Origin: Carallia brachiata
Taxonomy: Eukaryota > Streptophyta > Magnoliopsida > Malpighiales > Rhizophoraceae
Length of the DNA stretch: 64,000 nucleotides
Assembly: GCA_021464245.1 (NCBI GenBank)
Contig: JADCRB010000047.1
Location: 292,676-356,675 of the forward strand
Direction: 5' to 3'
A program made the position numbers and the translations under genes. Shown one piece after another: positions 59,376 through 64,000 of the stretch; position 1 is the first letter of the stretch, and each line of letters starts with the position of its first letter. Below the pieces are notes generated by a model, which saw only the letters and a list, made by a program, of their open reading frames with translations, was not told the origin of the DNA and did not search any database.

Positions 59376-60830
59376 AGATAATTTATATTTGTCATTCTAA
59401 AAATATGGTGTATTTATAACTGACATCCCCTAATTTGAAAAATTACAAAAAATATACCAAATTTTATTTACAGTTACGAAAAACATATTTCGTTAAGTGA
59501 CCATCGGTAAAAGTTATTTTTAATTTCAAAAAAACCATTATAAATGGGTAAAAGGGTCTAAAATGCCCTTACATATAAAATATCCCAAACAAAATTAAAA
59601 AAATTGCTTATCTTCTTCTTGTCGAGTCACATAAGACTGAAACAAACAGAAAAATAAGAAAAAACAGCAATGAAATCAAGGCATGGATGGCAGAACCACC
59701 ACTACTATCACCAACAAATCAAAAGACCCATCATCGAAATCCAATCAATCAAGATCCAACCCATAAAAATCATCACAGTCTTCATCCAAAAGCAAAATCT
59801 TTTTTCTACCAACATCTTCGAACCTTAAATCAGAGTTAAAGAAAGAAAATTCTTCACAAACATTCTTTGGGTTTATTGCAAAAAGCAAGTACGTATGTCA
59901 TCTTCTACCTCCAATTTCTGTTCTAAATTTTGAATTTTTTTCCCCAAAACAAGTCGATTTGAAAAAAAAAATTTCTTTTTTGGTATCCAATCCAAGCTCA
60001 TTAACTTATCGTCTTCTTCTTCCGATTTATGTTCCAAACTTGATTTTTTTTTTCCCAGAAAAATTTAATTTGGAAAAAAAATCAAAATATTTTCTTTTTT
60101 CTGGGGTTTTTCTTTTTTTTGGAAAAAAAAAGAAAAAGTATTTAGTTAAATAATTAGAAAATTCCTCTTGATCATCTGTATAAAGATCCATAATTTTGTT
60201 AGGTTTGGTAAAATGAGTTATGGAGAGATAGAGAAAAGAGGAAGAAGAAGATGACTTTAGATTGCAAATACTTGACTAAGTTACAGCCATTGGATAGATG
60301 ACTTTGTGATGAATAGATGTGATGTTGTTTAACATTTTTGTTTTTTTTTTTATCCTCTTTTAACAAGCCTTTGAGACAGAAGATCATTGGATTACCTCGG
60401 CTATTGGCAAAGAAAGATCCAACACAAGCACCAACAGAACCACCATGCTTGAGGACTGCAGTTGTTCAATTGCTAGTATTTTTTTTTTTTTTTGCAGAAC
60501 TTATTCCTGATTTAATACTCATCAAAAGTTTTTTAGGTGTTAATTTCTTCTTTTTCTTCTCTCCACTCATCATCTTAGCTTATTTGTTGGGTTTTGGTTT
60601 TGGAATTGAAAGAGAAAAATAAGGTTTAAGGTAGCTGAGGAGATTGTAAAGTTAAATTAGAGTTTTCTAACTTAAATATATATATATATAAGGGTATGAA
60701 GGTCAATTTATATTTTCTGTCCGAGTTGACTAACAGCCGTTAGTCAGAGTATATTTTTTATAATTTTAGAAATTATAGGATGTCAATTGTAAATACATGT
60801 TATTTCTAAGGTGGCAAATATAAATTTGCT
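59376..60830. mobile_element. MULE-like element, 1.45 kb, non-autonomous
   Basis: About 100-bp TIRs: AGATAATTTATATTTGTCAT on the left and, inverted, AGCAAATTTATATTTGCCAC on the right, continuing through the CTGACATCCC and ATTGACATCCT blocks. CCAACCACC (59367-59375) and CCAACCAAC (60831-60839) form a 9-bp target duplication with one mismatch. No transposase. The interior has less AT-rich DNA (59640-59860 and 60365-60470) that may be captured host sequence. Confidence 0.8.
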
Positions 60831-61769
60831 CCAACCAACCACCCTTATTTGGGTGTCGTACTTCTCATATATCTTATAACAATTTTTTTTTTTAAGTTGA
60901 TTACTTAACAATATAGTGATACATATAATCTATTTAACAATTTTTTTAATTAAACAAAATTTTCACTAAATTGTACTAATAAGCATGTGTCTATTACATT
61001 GTTCCTACTGCATTTCCATTCAATCTTTATTATTTTTTGGTTTGTGGTTATCTTACCAAACATTCTGGATGGATTATTATATCGTTCTCACAGCAGAGAA
61101 ATGTTGACCTGACCCATAAATATTTTTTTTTCTTTTTTTTCTTTTTTTTTTGGCGGAAATGCATTCATTGTTGCTCATGCAATTAGATCATCCCAACCAC
61201 CTTCATTTCCGACGCCTCCTCCACTCTTCCTTCTTACGCGTCTTGTAACAGAATTTTTTTTTTTTTTTTAGCTTAAGCATTTGAAGACGTGGCGAGAGAG
61301 CCGCGATACAGAATTTTAGTGTAATATTCAACAAAATAAAATTAATAATTTTTATAATAAAATTAATAATTTTTATAATAAAAATTAAAAATTATTATTT
61401 TTTATTATAAATATTATTTCTTTCAAAAAAAAAATATTATTATAAAAATTATTAATCTTATTTTATTCAAAATAAAATTAAACTTCCGGTCAATGTCAAC
61501 GAGATGAGAGTTTTGGTAAGAAAAGACTTCCGTTCCTCCTTCCTGACCAGAGACTGCCTAAAGGTCGGCTCGAGTATATGCAAGAAGAAGAGCTGGTTTT
61601 CGATCATTTATATATCTACGTACTACTGCATCAGCGACACTCTTAAGTCTCAAAATTTAATTAGAGGAGCGGGAACCGCTTTTGATATCTCTTTCGCTTG
61701 GTCTCAATCCACAAAACATAAACCACACAGATTGCAGAGCGTTGAATTGATCGATCACAATTCACAGAT
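60831..61769. other. Intergenic; 5' flank of the ankyrin pseudogene
   Basis: AT-rich with T runs near 61120-61150 and 61255-61270. A small inverted repeat of ATTATTTTTATAATA type lies at 61330-61470. A GC-richer stretch (61500-61769) is the probable promoter/leader of the pseudogene. Confidence 0.4.
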
Positions 61770-63740
61770 ATGGTAGCAACCGACGCCCAAGTCGAACGAG
61801 ATTTGAGGCGGATGTATTTTGACACAAAATGCTTAACTACGGCAAGCAAAAGAGCTTCGAGGGTACCCACCTCAAATGGAGAGGAGACATCACAGCCTCC
61901 AGTTGAAGACAGTTTCTGTTTTGATTTGGAAGAACAGATGAGCAGAGTAGAATCATTGACCTCAGAAGCATCGTTTCTGGAGAGCATACAAGATGAGGGC
62001 ATGGAATACAGCTACTACTACTATGCAGATGATGATGATGCACAAGAATTGCATGAAGCTGCTATTGCAAAGGATGCTGATGTTCTGGCTGATGTGGTTG
62101 CGAGAATATCAGAAGCAAAAGCGCTGAGTCAACGGGCAATTCTCCTTAGTTTGAGCCCTTTGAAAGACACACTACTTCATGCTGCCCCCAACGCAGGGAA
62201 TACAGAGACGCTGGCTTTGATTTTTTCCCTCTCTCATGATCATGATCATGATCACGATCAGCAGTCTATTCTTCTAACCAAGCAAAACTTAAAAGGGGAT
62301 ACTGCTCTCCACGTTGCTGCAAAAGGCCGGACACGGTGCTGTTGTATTGGAACTCATTGCTATCTGGAGATCCTTATCACGTGATCGTGAAACAAAACCT
62401 TCGGCAGATCTTCTGAAACAAGAGAACAAAGAGGGAAACACGGCTTTGCAAGAGGCCCTCATCAATGGTCATGACTTGTTGGCAATTGATTTGATTGAAG
62501 CCGACCCTGAGGTTTCCTCGTAACTCAATTCCGAAGACAAGTCCCTTTGTCTATTGCCGCCGAATCCGGGTATCTTAATTGCATACAACATATGCTGCTA
62601 CAACTGAAAGATTGTTGTGATGTTTCCGTTCATACCGATGAAAGGCTGGAGAAAAAATCGCCTATTCTAGCTGCTGTGTCCCGTGATGAAAGATCAAAGA
62701 GAGCTGGTAATTCTATGAATTATTTGCTATGCTGCCACTGCTTTCCCCTATCCCTGAAATATCTACTTTCTGCTATTAATGTCAATATGCACACATACCT
62801 GATAATTGAATTGCTTACAGTTACTGTAGGAAGTAGTAGTGGTTGAAAGTCAGCCTTAATATATGTTGTTACGTTTTTACAAAATTTTCCTAAACTGATC
62901 CGAGCTAGGACACTTCATTGGAGAATTTTTTTTGAATGCCTATCTATTTCTAATTATGGTGAAATAGTCAAATTCCAGTTCTCTACCTGTTTTTGTTGTC
63001 ATTTTCTTTCCGTCACATTAAGAATAGTAAATTGAATTGCAAGCGCTCTTATTAACTTGTTGGTTGCTGTCTAATTAAGTCTGCAAGTTTTCAAGTTTGG
63101 GAGAGAAGATCAACGACTTCTATTAATATCAGTATACAAGAAAAGTAGGCTATTGCATTTAACACTTCCAGGTTTCACAATGCCAATATTTGATACTGTA
63201 AAATGCAGAGGTCTAGACCTTCATGTTGAATCAGGCAGCAATGTTCATTCAGTCCAGAGATACAAAAGGGAGGACTGCAATACATTATGCAGCATCTATT
63301 GGCTATCTTGCCGGCGTCCATTTCTTAATTAGCAAATGAGGCGCTTGTGTCTACCAAACGGACAGTCAATGTTTTTTTCCCGACACATATGGCATCTCTT
63401 ATGGGCCGTGTGGATGTAATTGAGGAGCTGCTGCAACATTGCCGAGATCCTGGAGACAAGCTTAATCACAAATGGCAAAATATACTCCACGTTGCCGCAG
63501 AGAGTGGAAGAGAAAATGTAGTGAGCCACATTCTGAAGAATCCAAAGCTGCAAAAGCTAGTAAACCAAAGGGACGGAGATGGAAACACGCCACTGCACTT
63601 GGCCACCATGTACTGGCATCCCAAGGTTGTGAGTATTTTGACATGGGATAGAAGAGCGGAACTGAATTTGGCTAACAAGAAAGGCTTGACAGCACTTGAT
63701 GCTGCTCTTTATTACATGGAATAAACGCCCTCATTTAGGA
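61770..63740 (+). pseudogene. Ankyrin-repeat protein (ACD6/ITN1-type), broken
   Basis: Plant ankyrin-TM proteins of this kind act in defence and stress signalling at membranes. The frame opens MVATDAQVERDLRRMYFDTK, has an acidic N-terminus, then ELHEAAIAKD, LLHAAPNAGN (a His-Asp repeat follows), GDTALHVAA, EGNTALQEALINGH, LSIAAESGYL, GRTAIHYAASIGYL, NILHVAAESGREN and GNTPLHLATMYWHP, a series of ankyrin repeats. Lesions: a frameshift near 62325, a stop at 62521-62523, a frameshift near 62547, a probable splice gap from 62706 (intron to about 63175), a shift near 63258, a stop near 63337, a shift near 63370, and a stop at 63722. The C-terminal PGG membrane domain is not in the window. It cannot make a full protein. 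Confidence 0.88.
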
Positions 63741-64000
63741 AGGTGCGTGCGCGCAACCTAATGTTAATCAATTTCTCTTATCAAAGATTATAATAAGACT
63801 ATGAGATTTAATAACGCATTTTTTATATCTAAAATTGAAGTATCCAGTGTGAACAAGTAAGAGGCCAATAGTCCTATATTGGAAAAGTAGAGAGGGAGAA
63901 GTAAGCAATATAGGTGACAAAGAACCATAGAGTCATTGCCTTATCGTACGGTTTTGTCTTGATGTGGCATCAAAACCTAGGTTGCTTGCTCCGAAACTAC
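63741..64000. other. 3' flank of the ankyrin pseudogene
   Basis: No coding sequence or element ends recognised. The expected PGG-domain exon is not seen before the window ends. Confidence 0.4.

Noticed and set aside
1..64000. CRISPR arrays, tRNA or rRNA genes, operons
   Set aside because: No regularly spaced repeats, no tRNA-like cloverleaf with A/B boxes and no rRNA sequence seen. The gene structure is nuclear eukaryotic.

Overview
This window is nuclear DNA of a dicot plant. It is AT-rich, its genes are split by short GT-AG introns, and it holds a copia LTR retrotransposon, Helitrons and many miniature elements. The gene content (SSADH, ALIS, an RlmI-type methyltransferase, DUF4228/PADRE genes, a TPS-a terpene synthase, an ankyrin pseudogene) fits a woody rosid such as Citrus. 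The genus is an inference from remembered protein flavour, not something the sequence proves.

Layout. 1-5920 (-): first eleven exons of mitochondrial succinate-semialdehyde dehydrogenase; the rest lies beyond base 1. 5535-13820: the promoter and first exon of that gene have been duplicated, and a 5.66-kb copia element (7658-13316, target duplication ACTAG) sits inside the duplicate, 91 bp upstream of the extra first exon. 17341-22331 (+): ALA-interacting subunit (CDC50/LEM3), eight exons, 349 aa. 22582-27687 (-): convergent RlmI-like PUA/SAM methyltransferase, eight exons, 450 aa, with one GC-AG intron. 27688-30655: intergenic, with a LINE-like 3' end and foldback elements.

30455-41270: a tandemly repeated block. 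Two copies carry an intact DUF4228 gene (297 and 309 aa, minus strand); the middle copy lacks the gene and carries a nested insertion with a 1-kb pyrimidine tract. 41271-45943: intergenic, with two tandem Harbinger-like MITEs sharing a TTA and a possible spliced noncoding locus. 45944-55747 (-): a complete seven-exon terpene synthase (637 aa) whose intron 5 is 6.57 kb because it is packed with Helitron-like elements. 55748-61769: intergenic, with a MITE, a duplicated promoter-like segment, a small unexplained minus-strand ORF with a downstream pseudo-exon, and a 1.45-kb MULE-like element. 61770-63740 (+): a broken ankyrin-repeat gene of the ACD6/ITN1 type.

The genes do not form a pathway; they are ordinary neighbours. 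The distinctive theme is gene-proximal mobile DNA that changes gene structure: a duplicated first exon placed under an LTR, a MITE set next to the TATA box of one tandem paralog but not the other, and Helitrons inflating a terpene synthase intron. I found no operon, CRISPR array, tRNA or rRNA gene, and no clearly novel molecular system.
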